Shown: positions 47,648 to 63,000 of the stretch, piece after piece | Layout of the letters: every line of letters starts with the position of its first letter | How positions within the stretch are numbered: the first letter of the stretch is position 1 | Source of the DNA: Crambe crambe | Lineage: Eukaryota; Porifera; Demospongiae; Poecilosclerida; Crambeidae | Direction: 5' to 3' | Length of the DNA stretch: 64,000 bases | NCBI GenBank assembly: GCA_963924555.1 | Contig: OZ004588.1 | Span: forward strand, 4,092,001-4,156,000 | Notes under the pieces: generated by a model | Told to the model about the DNA's origin: nothing | Database searches by the model: none | The model's input: the letters and a program-made list of their open reading frames with translations, nothing else | Program-made: the position numbers and the translations under genes

Positions 47648-50014
47648 AACTCTATCAGTTAATCTGCTGGTAAAGTGTTAATTAGGTATCATATATGGCA
47701 CAAAAGTGATTCTGCCTTGAACGATTTGTTGTGCTGCTTTATGACCGCATAAGTGACATTCTGAATGCCAGGAAGCAACTTTTCACACAGAAATCTAGGT
47801 CCATAGGAATCATTAATTTTGATTTGCTTACAGCCAATCCAGAATTTGTATAACTGTAAGCCTCATAGCTACAAAGTAAAAAAAATAATCATTTAATCAA
47901 CAAAAGCTAAATATATACAATCACTATAGTGCAATGTAACTGTTACTGAACACTGAAAGTAGTCACAGATGAATGCCATAAAATTCTTATATTCTAGTAT
48001 GATTACTGGGCCCATTTTTGTATGACTATTATGAGGTTAAGGGTTAGAGAACAAAGTTTCAATTTATTAACTGTTAACTGTGTTACATTGCACTGTAATG
48101 ATTGCATGTAGTATAATACATTCACATGGCACTGCATGTATATAGTAATACGCCAAGTAATAATAATCTAAATGTGTATTATAAATGTAGTAGCTTAATA
48201 GCTACATAGTGTATTATCTGGGGAGCCATGGCCTCTCTGTCCCCATAAGTTATGAATTATTTTAGGTAGTAGCTAATATGCACAATGATCATGATCTGCT
48301 TATTGAGCAGCTATCAGTCAGCCCACTGGGCATCCTTGCTACAATACGAATTGATAGACAACATTACTGCTAGCTAGACATTATCCCATACTCCTGAAAC
48401 ATGTAGTATATTAAAGTGGTTAAAGGTTAGTCCAGTAGTCCAGTCCAGTAGTCCAGTCCAGTGATCCAGTCCACTTGTCTACACACTCCACTTGAAAGGA
48501 GGGCTGTGTGAATTATGTTGCAAGATCACTGCAATCTGCTGCATTGCTATAGATACAATACCAAAATATATAGAAGTGATTCTGATTTTTTGTGGACCAG
48601 CAGGAAATCCAATTAATTCACCTTTCCAAGTATCATAGTTTATGGAACTGTAGATACCATTGCATTAAGAAGAATGACTAATTATGTCAGCAATTTTCAT
48701 ACATTGAAGACGATTATTTTTTAATGAGCGCGGGTGTTTTGCATGTCAGGCCTACATAGAGAGTGTTACACCCTATTTTTATGTTTCACATTATAATGGA
48801 CTGGAAATGAACCACTCCATGTAGATATGAAGTATCTCTAATAGGTTATGGGGGACATTAGCTGTATAAAAGTCCACACATTTGACACATGGCATCTGAG
48901 CAAAATCATCTGATGAGAAACAAATAGTGGCCTAATAACTATAACCTGAGTGGTATGAAAAATCTGGAAGGTGTCAGTAATCAAATTAGCTATAAAATTG
49001 TCACTAAAGTTATGCAAGCTGCATTAACGGACCATACAGTTGTAGCTCTCTGAAGCGAGACCATCAGGATGTGAAAGATGTGTTGATCAGGCAAATGCCT
49101 GACCTGCCTGGGCCTGACCCAGTGCTACATGTACACCTATGCCCCCATCCTAAATAATTAAGTTTATCAAATCTACATGGACATCAATAATAGTTCAATC
49201 CACACTTTTTATTAGATCTTGGCCTTAGGATGGCTGCTCAAAATGTGGGAGCTGAGTCTGACACATTTATTACGGCTAGCTAAACTTCATTTTAGAAATC
49301 ATTCGAAATGAAGTGATTCTGGTCAAACCCCTTGTGGCTAACAACACAAGCCTCATAAAAGCAACACAACCAGCTGCATAAGTTTGGTCTCCTGTAAAAC
49401 CCTATAAAAATACAACAAAACCAACTGTAATAGCTAGCTATAAGTCAATTGAGTCCCTTGACGTAACCCTGTAACTCTACAATACAGACATAATTATCCC
49501 TCCACCCCATGAAAATATTTTTGATAAACCATCAGACATGACAATAATTATAAGTTTTTCATGCTACACTGTACTGTGCATGGAATTGATGTTCAATTGT
49601 CAACATCAAGATATTATAGTGTCACTCAGTGAATTGAACACTGGAATGGAATACTGGAATGGAATACTGGAATGGAACCCTGGAATTAAAGTCTTGCACG
49701 TGCTTCGGGAACAAACAATGCTGACACATGAAGCACACAATATTCAAATTAAACAACCCTGGAAAATTCTTGGACAAGACGTTCAACAGTCATTTTCTAG
49801 GAGTAAGTCAGCATCTGAGATTTATAATTATCAGCAGTGAAATTAGTTCTTATTGAAGGCAGTATGAGGTTATAAAACAGATACAAAAATCACACTGATA
49901 ACAAAAAAAATGCTACATGTAAGATGACAGAAAAGAACTTGAGCTCATTCTTGATATTTACACAAACACACACGTTTTAAAAATAATTAAAAAGAGACAT
50001 AGAAAGATGTACTC
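47648..50014. other. Gene-free AT-rich stretch
   Basis: No gene recognised. A short tandem cagtccagtagtc repeat lies at about 48430-48475, and ggaatactggaatgg repeats near 49645-49680. Confidence 0.5.
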
Positions 50015-50979
50015 TCAATTAGGATGAAATTCATTTTTAAGAGCCTCTACACGTTTGAGAATTCGCGACCTGTGACCAAGAGCTGTGATGCCAAGGTCAT
50101 CCTTAAGTAACTGGTTGTCCAAAGTCATTAAACATTCTCCATCCACTTCATTCTCCTTGAAAGGATCCATAAAGTTCCCTAGATTCACTGACATCAGCCA
50201 TTGGCAAACATCATCTACACTCCAGCTGGTGAGGTTGGCTGGGTTCAGCCTGGACATAGAAACTGATGGTCCACAGTTCAGAGGTGGTCCAAGTAATCCT
50301 ACAATATTATTATTACTATAAATTATTAACACTCAGTGCATGCATGAGGGTTACAATAGCTAGTTGTGTGTATTATTAACACTCAGAGGGTTACAATAGC
50401 TAGTTGTGTATATTTCGTACATCAACTACTAAGCCAGAATGCTCCAACTTCAGCTTCAACAAGATTTTCCAGCATTTAATAATTTCCATAAAGACAAGAT
50501 TTGTAGTTATTACACAGCCGCCACGCCCCCTACTTCACATGCACATGCATATGCAAAAGGTTCAGAAGTAAGTTTCAAATCAACATGACTGCATGTGACT
50601 AATAGGTCTCAAATAACTACACAAACTGAAACATGATGCAATGATCAGTTCAGTGCCTGAGAGCATAGCACTGAATGAAGCAATGAAATCTACAGTTCAA
50701 CTGGGAAGTCTACTAAGAACTTAAAAACCAAGCCAGTGGTGAAACTGAGCCTACCTGGTGATGAAACAGGAGAGGGTAGTCTCAGTAGCGTGCTTCCTCC
50801 ATTCACTTGATCCGAATTGTCATGCGACTCATTGGCCCTGGAAGGGTTGGAAACCAGAGGAATCATGGTCAACCCAGTCTCCTGACCAACAGCTTCTTGA
50901 AAATGCTGCAATAGTACAAAGAGACTCCATTTTGAGATGTTACATTGGAAAAGAGAACTTAAACCACACCCCTGGTTAG

Positions 50980-51026
<47 letters not shown>

Positions 51027-54000
51027 ACTATTATTATTATCATCATCATCATCATGCCAAAACTGCATACCAAGCAGAAATATTATATAACCTAGCAGTG
51101 TTAAATGCAGATGGTAATGGTCGTTACATAGCATTGGTAAGGGACCCTCGTTAAGTAGTGTGAATGACACAAATTGGCGTCTATATACTGTATAAATCCT
51201 GTCTCTATATAGTTTCACTGGCAAAGAACTATAAGTTTCCCACTCTAGTTAGATGAAAGTAAGTGTGAAGGTAGCAGCTAAAACATGTAGAGAAGCAGTT
51301 ATAATTTTTTTCTACTTGTAATTATTATTATCACCATCATCATCTATGGGTTTGTCTTGATCTTTAATTGCATTCCAATATGAACTACTAACACTAATCT
51401 ACTTACAGCAATGATGTCATCTAATGAATTGTAGGGGTTAGGTCGTGGATGAACGTAGAATTTGTTGCTCTTGTTGACAATTCGCCAGTGACGAATATCT
51501 GTGTTAGTTCTGAATGCTAATGCATAGTCACCAGGTGTTCTCTCACTGGGACGAACCAGGAATGACCCTTTCCTACAGGAAGATAAACTTGATGAATACC
51601 GTAATCGTATAAATTTTCGATGGGGTTTTATTTTCGTTTTTTTTCGTAGTCGATCAGAATCCTCGAAAATAATAAACGAAGTCTTAGTACTATGACGTCA
51701 TATATGACAACGATGCGCATGCGTGTGCGATGCGATATCGATAGCAGCTGGAAAAAAACCTGGAGCAGATAGTCCGTGAGACGAAAGTATCATGCTTCAT
51801 TACCGGGATCATGGCCGTTACCTGTCTCTCTTCTACAACGAAGCGTCTCGCCTTCCATAGCAGTCTAGATTTTAGTCTGGCGTCGCCAGCCTAGCCTTCT
51901 TTTGGGGGGACTATCTAGATTTCTCTGTAGTAGCCATGAATATAGCCATCATCACTCGGCCCCAGCAGCAGGCAATGATATAGCTATTATGCGCATGCAT
52001 TATTTTCCATGTGCTTGCTACGAAAATTAGACCTGCGGAAATTTTTTATTATAGGAACAGCTCCGGAAATCACGAAATTTTAAACCTCCGAAAATTTATA
52101 CGATTACGGTACATGGCATATGTGATGCATAAGTGCATTACATCATTCACTTACTCTCCCTTTGAGTTCAAGATTTTCTCAGCTTCAATTTTCTTCACTT
52201 TCACTATCATCTATTATTATCAAGGTCAGTACTTATGAATCTAACATAAATTGGTATCTAATATTGAATATTGTGGTAGTAAGTTCATTAGACAAGATAC
52301 AAAGTAAATGTACATAAGGTAGATCATCCAGACTGAAACTTGTGCATCCTATAAGCTTACTGATTCATCCCAAAGGTTCAGTTTTGATATTTCATCTGGC
52401 TGGTGCTCTCCGTGTTGAGACTGAAAGTAAAATATTATCCAATGAATCACAATTAACACGTGTTACAACCAGTTGTCAGTGACTTTTATACCTCTGTAAA
52501 ACAACCTTTTTTTTTCTTTTTACCCATAAATCCACAAAGATTTTACCCAATGACTTTTGAGTCCTTTCCAAGTACAATCATGACCTTTGAATGAAAGCCA
52601 AACACAGACTTTGTATTTCCCAAATGGAATGCTCTAGTACCAGTCTTGAATCAAGTGCAGTCATGTTTATGTACATCTCAAAGACTCCACAAAATATCCC
52701 CATTACATCTGCTGAGGGTGTGTTCATATCCAACCTCATAAACATAATAAAAGTCCTAAAATTGTATATGGAGCATAACGATGTTGATTTGGTGTCTACT
52801 TATGCTCCAACCCACTTGAAAGGTTTGAAATTAGTGGTAACTTATGGGTAGACTTGCCATGATTAACTGTGGTATGTAACAACGTAAATACATGGTCACA
52901 TATTATTATTCTCTAATCCACATGAAAAGAAATGTTTGAGCTTGAAATTAGCTGTTATTATGGCTACAGGAAGTCCCCTTTACCACATGGGGGAATAAAA
53001 ATAGGAATAAATTTTAGAGCATAGGCACACCCAAAATTTTTGTGGCTGGGGTAAATTTTTGGTTTCGAAAAATTAATACACAAAAAGGTACAGATCATAC
53101 TTGCAAACTGAGAGATATAACATCTCCTACTACACAGTCTTAGCCAAGTAAAAATGCATTCATTAGCTCAATCTATGGTAAGCTCAATCTATGGAGAAGT
53201 TGGGAAAACTTTCATTAGTATCCTGGGACTGTCATAATAGCGATGACAATGATTGTTATGGATACGTTGTACACAAACAATAAAATAGTCCCCAGAGAGT
53301 TTCTTGTGAAATCTACTTCAGAGTAAGCCCTTTCAAATCACTGAGCAAAATATAACCTTTTCCCCAGGCTATACATCACTCATAATTGTGAAGACAATCA
53401 TATTGAGTCTCGCTTAATAACTTTTCTGATACTTTTAGTTAGTTCATCATTGCAAGCTGGTTCATAAGGAAAATTTTCATTCTCCTTAGTTGATCTTAGT
53501 TGATGTGTAACACTCATAGGTAGAGGAACCTATGGGGCAAGAGCCAATTAGCCTCTCCAGATCTCCACCTCTATAAGCTTACTTGGCATGTAGTAACATA
53601 CATGTAACAATATCTATACCCCGCGCGCATGTGCAGCAAGGGGTAAAGCAATTGGTTGTGGTGTATGCCAAAAATTTTGAAAAACCAGTAAATCGTCACT
53701 TTTTACGCTCTATTGCGATGGCAGAAGACTTACCTCTCAAATATAGCTCCACTACAGTAGTCTAACTTGGCAAACTGCCTTTATTGCCGAACAGAAATCA
53801 TAAGTTCTAACAAGTTCTAATTAAATGTATGTAATTCCCTCCATACCTACTACAAAATTTATACGGCATGCAAAATTAGCGTGGGGGGTATGAAATCTAT
53901 GATTGCTCTTGTTATAATTATGCAATCAATGTCAAATGATACAGTTAACTATTACATGCAATCACTACAGGTAAGTCACTGCAGTTATGTGATTGCAAAA

Positions 54001-57000
54001 TTATTATTATTATAAACTCAGTACACACCTCTGTATTACTTGTGCATGTTGCAATCACCTTATTAGTATTTAGATAAACAGTTGGGCACTATTTAAAACA
54101 CTTTCCATGATACTCATAGCTCTCATGTGATTCCAAACATTGGCCTGCCCTGACTCCCCCCCCCCCTTAATTTGAGTTCCCACATGTCAGGATTGGACCA
54201 TAATCTCTATAGGCCACTGTAACCCAAAGCAACTGGCCACCTGTAACTGAGAATAATGTGGATTAGCCTCGGCCCCAGGCACTCTTTTGTGACCCATCTG
54301 AAAGAGGGCCTAGTATCAGTTGTTCATGTTAGCCTTGGAATTCCAAGGCTTCCGCATATTCCTCATACACTCTCCATAAATGGATGTTTACTCACAGGAA
54401 AAAAAAAATTGAAAAACAAATTTGGTCAAAACTTGACTTGCCAAACAATACATCCTGCCTAAAGATAGCCTTTCAGAGCAAATGGTACAAAGAAACTGGA
54501 CAAATAGAAGGAGAAAGGAAGCTCACTCAGTAAACTTTCAGGTTATTGCCTGTATACTATACGCATGTGCAAACAATTAATACAGGTTCAATTTTCAATA
54601 GAGCCTGGGGACAAGGCTAAGTTGTGGATCAGACCATTTATTGGATAGCAGTTCTCAAACATTATAAAAAGAGTGTTAATTTGCTCACAAGTAATACACT
54701 CACAAGTTTCTTTTCTCTCCGTACTTCAAAGTTTACATCCTTAATGACCTTACACATGTGACCATACATTAGATCTTCATCTGCTTGATGTAAAGTATCC
54801 ATCACCTGTATAGAATTCAAGGTACGTATCAGTAACTCCCCTCCTTCCCCGTTTCCCTCTCCCTGATCATGTGATCATCATGTGATCATCATAATAATGA
54901 AATTAGAGGATTTAGAGGTCATTATCATAATACATACAAAAATATGGATTGGGTCACTGTAACGTAAGTTGGAGGGGAGAGAGAAAGGGAAAGGGGAAGG
55001 AAAGAGGGGAGGTGGGGAGAGGGAGAGAGAGAAGGGGAAAGGGGAAAGGAGGGAGGGAGAGGGGGAGAAGGGAGAAGGGAGGGGAGAATTAAAGGGGAGA
55101 GGAGGAGAGGGGGAGGAGGGAGGGAGAGGGGGAGAAGGAGAAGGAGAAAGGAGGGAGAGAGAGAGGAGGGAGGAGGGAGGGGGAATTAATGGGAGAGGAG
55201 GAGAAGGAGGGGAAAGGGGGGAGGAGAGAGGGAGAGGGGAGAAGGAGAAGGGGGAGAGAATTAAGAGGAGACAGGGAAGATTGAGTGTGAACTTACTGCC
55301 TGTTCCTCTGCTGTTTGTATGACTGGCTGAAGGCCTGAACTCATTCCGTAGTAGATGTGCAGCTTAGTAACTTGAGAGAGAGCTTCCACAAAATTCTACA
55401 AGGAACAACAATCAACTAAACTCATTCTCAACCTTCACTGAAAGGAGACAACTATATATGTATGTTATTGATGCTATTCTGGTCTATATACATCCACTGA
55501 AAGGAACTACTTCACTAACATCACACCCATGCAATGCCCACATTCATCCAGTACATGTACCAATGACAACTGTAAATCCTTTCATAAAGAGGAAAGAAAA
55601 CACTGAACCGAAAATGTGAGTATGCTCAATCAGAAACCAAACAATTTATGACTCGGGACTTTAGAGGAGGTAGCTCTCTCTACTGTACTTTTCACTTCAG
55701 TTGTCCAAGCATCGCTGGAAATGCTTGACTTAAACCACTCCATACTTGCTCTAAGTCTTGGAGCATGGACAGGTGCAAGCACAGTAATATGTGTGTAGAG
55801 ATGATTTGGAGGGCTCCATAGACCCATTAATAAACCTCACAATTGACTGGAGACAAGCTCCTCTATATCTTTTAACTCCCAACCCATTTAATATCACATT
55901 GTGATACTCTCCAGTATTAAGATCTTACCTCTTTAGATCTTACCTCTTTAGCTGAGTTATAGTTCTGTTGGTCCCACACACACTCACACAACACTACACT
56001 ACCTAAGTACAGCATTGCATTGCCAACAAGCCATAGACAACTCTATCTATACAAACTCTGAAGCTATGTATCTACAGCAGCTGCTATATAGTTTAAACTA
56101 GTGTGTTTTACACAAGCTAGTTCTATCTTCAAACGACCAATAAGCAAACATGAAGTCACGTGCACTAGAGAAAATGGACTAATTTGGATGATATTTGTAG
56201 TTTTCCTTTTGCATACACTAGATGTTGTGATTGTAACTGATAGAGTGACGTATGTAATTATGTACACTAGTACAGACTATTACAACACACTACTGGTCAT
56301 TCCACTGAAACTGAGTGTGTTCAAATATCTCACAATAATAACAACACTGGAAGATCAGCCTTTTAGCAAATTAGACACTTTCGGTTTTAATTTCTCTACA
56401 CCAGAACTGACCACAAACATAATTTTTTGAATATGTAGTGAAAAGGAGCTATAACTGCACATGATAACGCCCAAATACTACAGCCTGACCACACCTACCT
56501 ACAACCCAGGCCTCACTTTTGATTTTTATAATGGGAAGCTTGACAAGGGGTGAAGGGCTTCATCCCCCCACTTAAAAAAAAAATAATAATAAAAAATTCC
56601 AGTCTGAACTGTACAGACAGTGTTTATGTCTGTTTTTTGTTTGTTTTTTGTTGTTGTTGTTTAGGAGGGGGGTGGGTGGTGGTGACTGATCTGGGGAATA
56701 TGGAGGACCATCACTATTAAGTAAAAGGGGAGACTCTACATGAGTATGTACAGTGGAACCTCGATTATCCATATTTAAAAATATTAAAGGTCAATTTGGG
56801 ATACATGTTGCACATGCATGAATTTTTTGCAGCTGTTCTATCAAGGCTAAGAGAGTGGAAGAGTTCGTTCTGTGTCTCCTATAATTAGGTTTTCTACCTA
56901 GTTGTACTGTCTATCATAGTTTTTAGCTAGCTAAAGTGCCATCATAGTTGGTAGCCAGCAGTTCCACTTTAGTAATGCCACTTTGTAATGAGGGTGCAGT

Positions 57001-60000
57001 CATGTCAAAGTGGGTGTGGTTATGGCATTTTCATTATCCAAACATTCCCAAACATTAAACATTCACTTATCGAAGTTTCCACTGTATCAGGAGTTGTATG
57101 TGTAAATCAATAATGAGGTAAAGTGTTAGAAATAAAGGGTTCATGTAATGTGTTCTGGGTGCGGTGGAAATCAAAGTACCATTTTCCAAACATACTCCGA
57201 TAACCAAAATGTTGAGAGTCTAAACATATCAAAAATGGATATATTATGAATGTTATCATTATTATAATCATAGGAAAGTATCAGCAATATTATAAATGAA
57301 ATCAATAATTATCTATCCATTTTCATGGCATACCTACATAAGTTAAACCGGGGACTGTCACATTCAAGCAACAGCTTCAATAATAGCTTTAGGCATCCCA
57401 CAACTGAAGAACTATTATAATTAATTTTGGTGCTCATTGAGAAATATATACTTGAACTTCACTCAGGAGAGTTGAGAGATTTATCTCTGAGTCAGTGAGT
57501 CCATAGCTACTAACACTGGCTAGTCAATAATAAATATTTACTTTCTAGCAGTCAAAGAAGAAAGTGAAACACATTCACTTGCCTATACTAAAGAGACACC
57601 ATTATCATATTGCCATCTTTTCAATCGATCCTGTCATAACATGCTAGTTAACAGCTATGAGGGAAAACATTTTTATGAGCAGCAACACACTTAGAACTAC
57701 CGACTCTATCTTACTCAATATCCAATGATCACTCATTTACCTCCACAAATGAATCTAGTGAAGAGTGTAGTTCACTCGAGCCCCAGTAGAACTTGCCATT
57801 CTTGGTGGAGAGTTTCCAATGCTTCAAGCCGGTTTGATTTCTGGAATGATTTGAAAAGATTATTTCACACCATACAATTTTATGTGTGGGGTCAAAGGAA
57901 CCAGTTTCCTCTCTCATTGTAATTGAGAGAGGTACGTAATAATTCAATGCCTATTGTGACAACACTGCGGGAGAGACAGATTTTCTGTGAGAAGAGGAAG
58001 TAGCATGGGAAATGGTTTCATACACATAATATGAAGTAGAGAGCAGAGACAGGAAAATGACATGATGTCATCCAGAAGAATCAGTCCATGCCACTTCTAT
58101 AAAGAGGCTCTGCTTGATATTAAGTCCAAACATTCCAAATGGATGGCATCATAGTGCATTTTCAACACAGCTTAGCTATGCTAGTTGCATCAACTACAAC
58201 TCATTTTCAATCATTATGCCACTAGTCTTGGACTACGTAACTGGGATTGGAAATGCAATATGCCAGCCGCTCTTCATTGTATGCCCACAGCAACAATAAT
58301 AATCAAATTTTTGGATATCCATTGATCCTGGTGACTTCCTTCAGTTTCTTCTTTACCTCTGCACCTTCTTGTTCTCTGCCCAAACTAGCTATGAGTGAAG
58401 ATGTTGAAGCCTCCCAGTGGCCACAAGTCTCCCAAGCTAAGTGGCTGGCTATAGTCTCATAAGCTAAGCTAAGTGGCCACAAAGCTGAAAATTTATGGTA
58501 CCCCTGACATGATTTCCAGTTTGATTGGGACATCAAACCTAACGATATGGATTCTGGTCATGTCATTTAGTCCCAATTATCAATAGGTTATTTGATAACT
58601 TTGATCAGACCAAAATAATTATTAATCCTGTGTTCTCTGTACGTTATCAGCAACTCTGATAGCGTCATTACCATATAATAATGATCAACATGTGCATTGT
58701 AATACATAAGTAAAGTGACAAGACAATCTTACCCACCTGAACGAGAACACGTAAGCCCCTTCAACTGTGTTACTTCTTCGCAGTATATATGCCCCTGGAC
58801 TGATAAAAAGCAAAAAGGTGCATCCATTGAAGTTCTACCACTTATGTATGTATCTTACCTCATGTTCTCAAGGAGGCTCTCGCACATATCTCTGTCCATG
58901 CCTGTATACACCGGCTAATAAGGAAAAGAGGGTTCAACACATAAAATTTCAGGTATTATTACCAAAATTAATGTAATGGTTATAGTTAGTACAATCTTTG
59001 TTTATAAACTCAGTACCTTGGCCTGATTCAGTATCAGTATGGCCTGATTAGTATCAGTATGGCCTGATTTAGTATCAGTAATGGCCTCATTCAGTACTGG
59101 GCCAATCCAATACAGTATTGGCCTAATTCAATACCGGTGATTCAGTACCAGTATGGGCTTACAAGTAGTGGCCTTATTCATATAATTTAATTACCAGAAT
59201 GCTCCCAGGGATTCCCTCTTTTTTTTCCTTGATCAAGGCTTGGTGGTATCTAGCTGCATGAGACTGATGAAGGAATGCGTAGTTGGTATCTACCAGTTTG
59301 AAAACAGACTTCATGGCTGTCAAGATGTCTTCTGGATTTTCTGAATTTAGCTGGTTATTGAATTCACTCAATGCTTGCTCAACTGCAAAAGCATAATTTA
59401 TACATATAACCTATTTTCTCCCCACTGGGTACAAGGCCAACTACCATACTACCATAATGTGGGAAATAACTGCAGGACAAGGAAAAACCTCTAATTAGGA
59501 GGGGTGTCCTCATTTCAGGGATGACTTAATACTTCCCTCTATGCAGCTGCATTGAATTGAGGGGGCACTGCACTCAAGTACTTTTGGTAATGGTCATCAC
59601 ATAACATAAACCACTTATATATGGCCACATAATTATGTACGGCCATAAAGATTTTCATGGGGTCGATTTTATCAGCTTTAAAGAATACATTAAACAAATA
59701 CTTGAACACACTTCAACTTTGCAAACCCCATGAAAATTTCATGCTACAATAGCAATATTGCAGCTTCCAAAATTTGAGCTACTAAGCAACTCAAAGAAAG
59801 AACATGATCTGGGCAATCAGGTGCACATACAGACCACACCCACTTAATGAATAAATTTCATGATATGCAATTTGAGTGAAAATTAAGCCTCAAAATTTCT
59901 GAGCTGCTATAATAATATTATTATTATAGTAACTACTGCTCCAGGAATCTGGAATCCTTACCAAGTGAATTGCTTTGTCTGGTAGGTGATGAGCGAGCAT

Positions 60001-63000
60001 AAAGAGCAATTTTTAGTTCTGGGTTTACGCATGACATTTCTATCAGCTGCTCTCCTATCTCCTGGATAATCTGCAGTAAACAAAACAATAAATAGCTCCC
60101 AAAACTCACAATTGATGAATACAACCACAACAACAATAAAAACAATTCCAACAACAACAAGGTATGCTTTGAACACAAGGACACGACACGGATAAATATA
60201 ACTACAAAACGACAACAAAACATACCTTAACTCTGCCAACATATGTAGGATCATCGAAGAACTTCTTGGCTTCTTCAGTGTTCTTGACAACAAGGTTAGG
60301 AGAGCGGGGAGAGAGTTCTTCATCATACGACTCACACAGTCCCATGGCCTGGTACTGCAACTGCACACAGATACACCAAGAAAATACTTCAGTACAGAGC
60401 TAGAGAGCACAAAGCTAATGGTTCGGTTATTCGCTCCTAACTGTCATGCTCATGTACAAGGTCAAACATAACTAGAGCAGGGTATTATGGAACGCTTTCT
60501 TGAAATTCATTTTCTCACCAGCCCCCTACTTATATAGTTGTAATGGATGTTCCATTGTTCATAAGGAGCCAACTTCCAGCTGGTAACTATTCATGTCACT
60601 TACACCAAAAAATGTTTGTTAGGTGGGGTAATTTGGCTTTTTTTTAATGACTCTCCTAAAGTACTACATTTGAGCATCAGCATAATCTAATTAAGCATTT
60701 CATGGAAAAAATTGATCAATTACCCATGTCCTCAAACCGAAGGACTAACTACATCAAGTCTTTATGCTCACTCCCTCCTCTCTCCTCCCTGCCCCCCCCC
60801 CTAATATGCTTTGAAAGAGTGTTGTTTCGCTACATGAACACAATTTTAGATTCTATACACTGCATCATAAAACACATGTGCCTGATACAGCTACTTTGCT
60901 GCAGCTGTCCAAAAGAAAATGCAATCTTTCCTTTTGTTATAACAACATCCAGGGTGATTGGACAACCTCCAGGGTGATTGGACAACCTCCAGGGTGATTG
61001 GACAACCTCCCCTCTGTGGACATCACAAGCTACCTAATGTATTGTAAACCAACTGACTTCTTCTTCCACTAGATTCTCCACTATTCCAAAAGCTGGCATA
61101 TCCATGTATTTGATGGTTTTAAGGTTTTCACCAGTCTGCACCAGAGCATCATCTATATATATGCAAGAAGCATTGATATAAAAACACCCTTTACCAAATA
61201 CAAACCAAACTAAATATCCTTTACTGAGCTTGAATCATGCAGCAACTAAAATAACTTGACCCTTTACCAAATAAGACAGACTTCCATTGCATATTGTCTC
61301 TCTCTTCTTCTATGAAATGCCACACCCTTGAAGTTTGTAGGAGAGAGACATGTTGACATTATGCAGGTGTTATGAAACATTACAGTGCTGTAATGTACAC
61401 ATAAGGAATGAAGCTTGTGTATTTATGAGATTGTCAGTTTCACTTTACAACTCAATGGCATTCACATCCCTAAAGTTTTATGGATGGCCACATGGAAAGA
61501 GTTCACTCTTTGCTCAGCATACTTGTTCATAGGTGATGGACTTATTTATAACTTACGAGGAAACTGTGCAGATCCATAGAGGTCATCCACAGCACTCTGT
61601 GTCTGTCCTCTCCTCTTCATCAAGTGACTGCATAAAGGGAGTTATTTAGAGAGTAAAATTTGAACATACAATACATGCTTACGTAAGTGAGAGAATTAAT
61701 TATAAGTAAGCTGTAGCTATGATAATATTATTATACATATTATGGGCAAAATCAACCTTGCAGGAGCCCCAGATACTGACTCTTAGAATATGATCATTAT
61801 AATATTTCCCCAGCTATTAGAGATATCCTTTTCTTGAGCTCTGACTCTAGTTCAAAACTCTGCCCCTTGTGCGGGCATGATCGGGAATAATGTTCACGTT
61901 GCTTATTCAGCTTGTTTTCTATGAATTATCATTTTTCTACTTGGTATGCGGTTGCCCTTGAAAAAAGGAGTAAATTGTAAGCCAATGATATGTTCACTTT
62001 TAAAATTCGCACCAGACCCCATGCACTAGAGATAAAGTCCACAATCCACAGTTTACAATTAACATAGTTAACAATGGGAGCCAGGCGCCACGCATGATTA
62101 GCTTGCATTGGGACTCATTGCACATGAGCATAGATGCTGGCTCGCAGGTGCTTTCACGAGTGAGCTTTTTACCCTCCATCCTTCCCCATGCAACCTTCCC
62201 AGAGCTTTTTCCAGAAAGTTTATAGCAGAAGTCCCTCCATCATGATGGAGAGTGATCAAAATTCGGATCTTCCCTACCCTGGTCCTCATACTAAAATCCC
62301 CCCCCCCCCAAAAAAAATAAAAAGCTGGGGGAAAACCCCTGGGTTACGTGATGCCACGTAATGTCCCATGCATGACCACCACGGATGTCGCATGATGCCA
62401 TTCCATGGGTCATGTGACTGCTATGGATGTCGTGTGATGTCCAGAGTGACGTGGACCAGGGTAAACTGCTCTGGCTCCTGCCAAATACAGGTTACATACA
62501 CTTCCTCCACATGTGGGGCAACCATAATAGTTAAATAAGTCAAGTCACCTAGTGCAGGGCCTCTATAATAATAATAGCTGTGGCTTACTTTAGCAAGGAC
62601 ACATAAACACCAAGGCTCCACTGTATACGTGGCATTAGCCCTTATATGGAAGCTAGTAACTATTATTCTAGCGGTGTTTACATAAAGACTTCATTATGAG
62701 TGCAGTATGTGAATTGTTAAATACTACACTGTATCAATCTACTACATCATACCTTAGTGCATGAAGGCAGTAAATGAGTTTAGGCATGTCCTTTTTGTGG
62801 AATATATCAGTCATCACTGGATAGAAGACCTGCAATTATTCAGATTTATAAAAATTACTTCCTTCAGTGGAACGCTTCTAGTTCAGGTAAAAATTCGACA
62901 CACACAAAAAAGATTTTTTTTTTGGTACCTCATAAGCTTTGTTACTTAGTACTGTTACTTGGGCATTTGAGCAATGATTATGTATTTAAAAGATTTTGTT

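Noticed and set aside
50690..51224. Minus-strand open frames with poly-Thr or poly-Asn
   Set aside because: They read through the GTT/ATT microsatellite; only 50905-50755 is a supported exon.
54969..55322. 117-residue Glu/Gly/Arg open frame
   Set aside because: Translation of a polypurine tract; low complexity and intronic.
55630..55827. 65-residue minus-strand frame as an extra exon between SH2-1 and the helical linker
   Set aside because: The flanking exons already join in phase 0, the frame ends in a stop, and no domain similarity is seen.
59933..60410. Long minus-strand frames through 60070-60226
   Set aside because: They read through an intron; donor and acceptor sites and phase support two separate exons.
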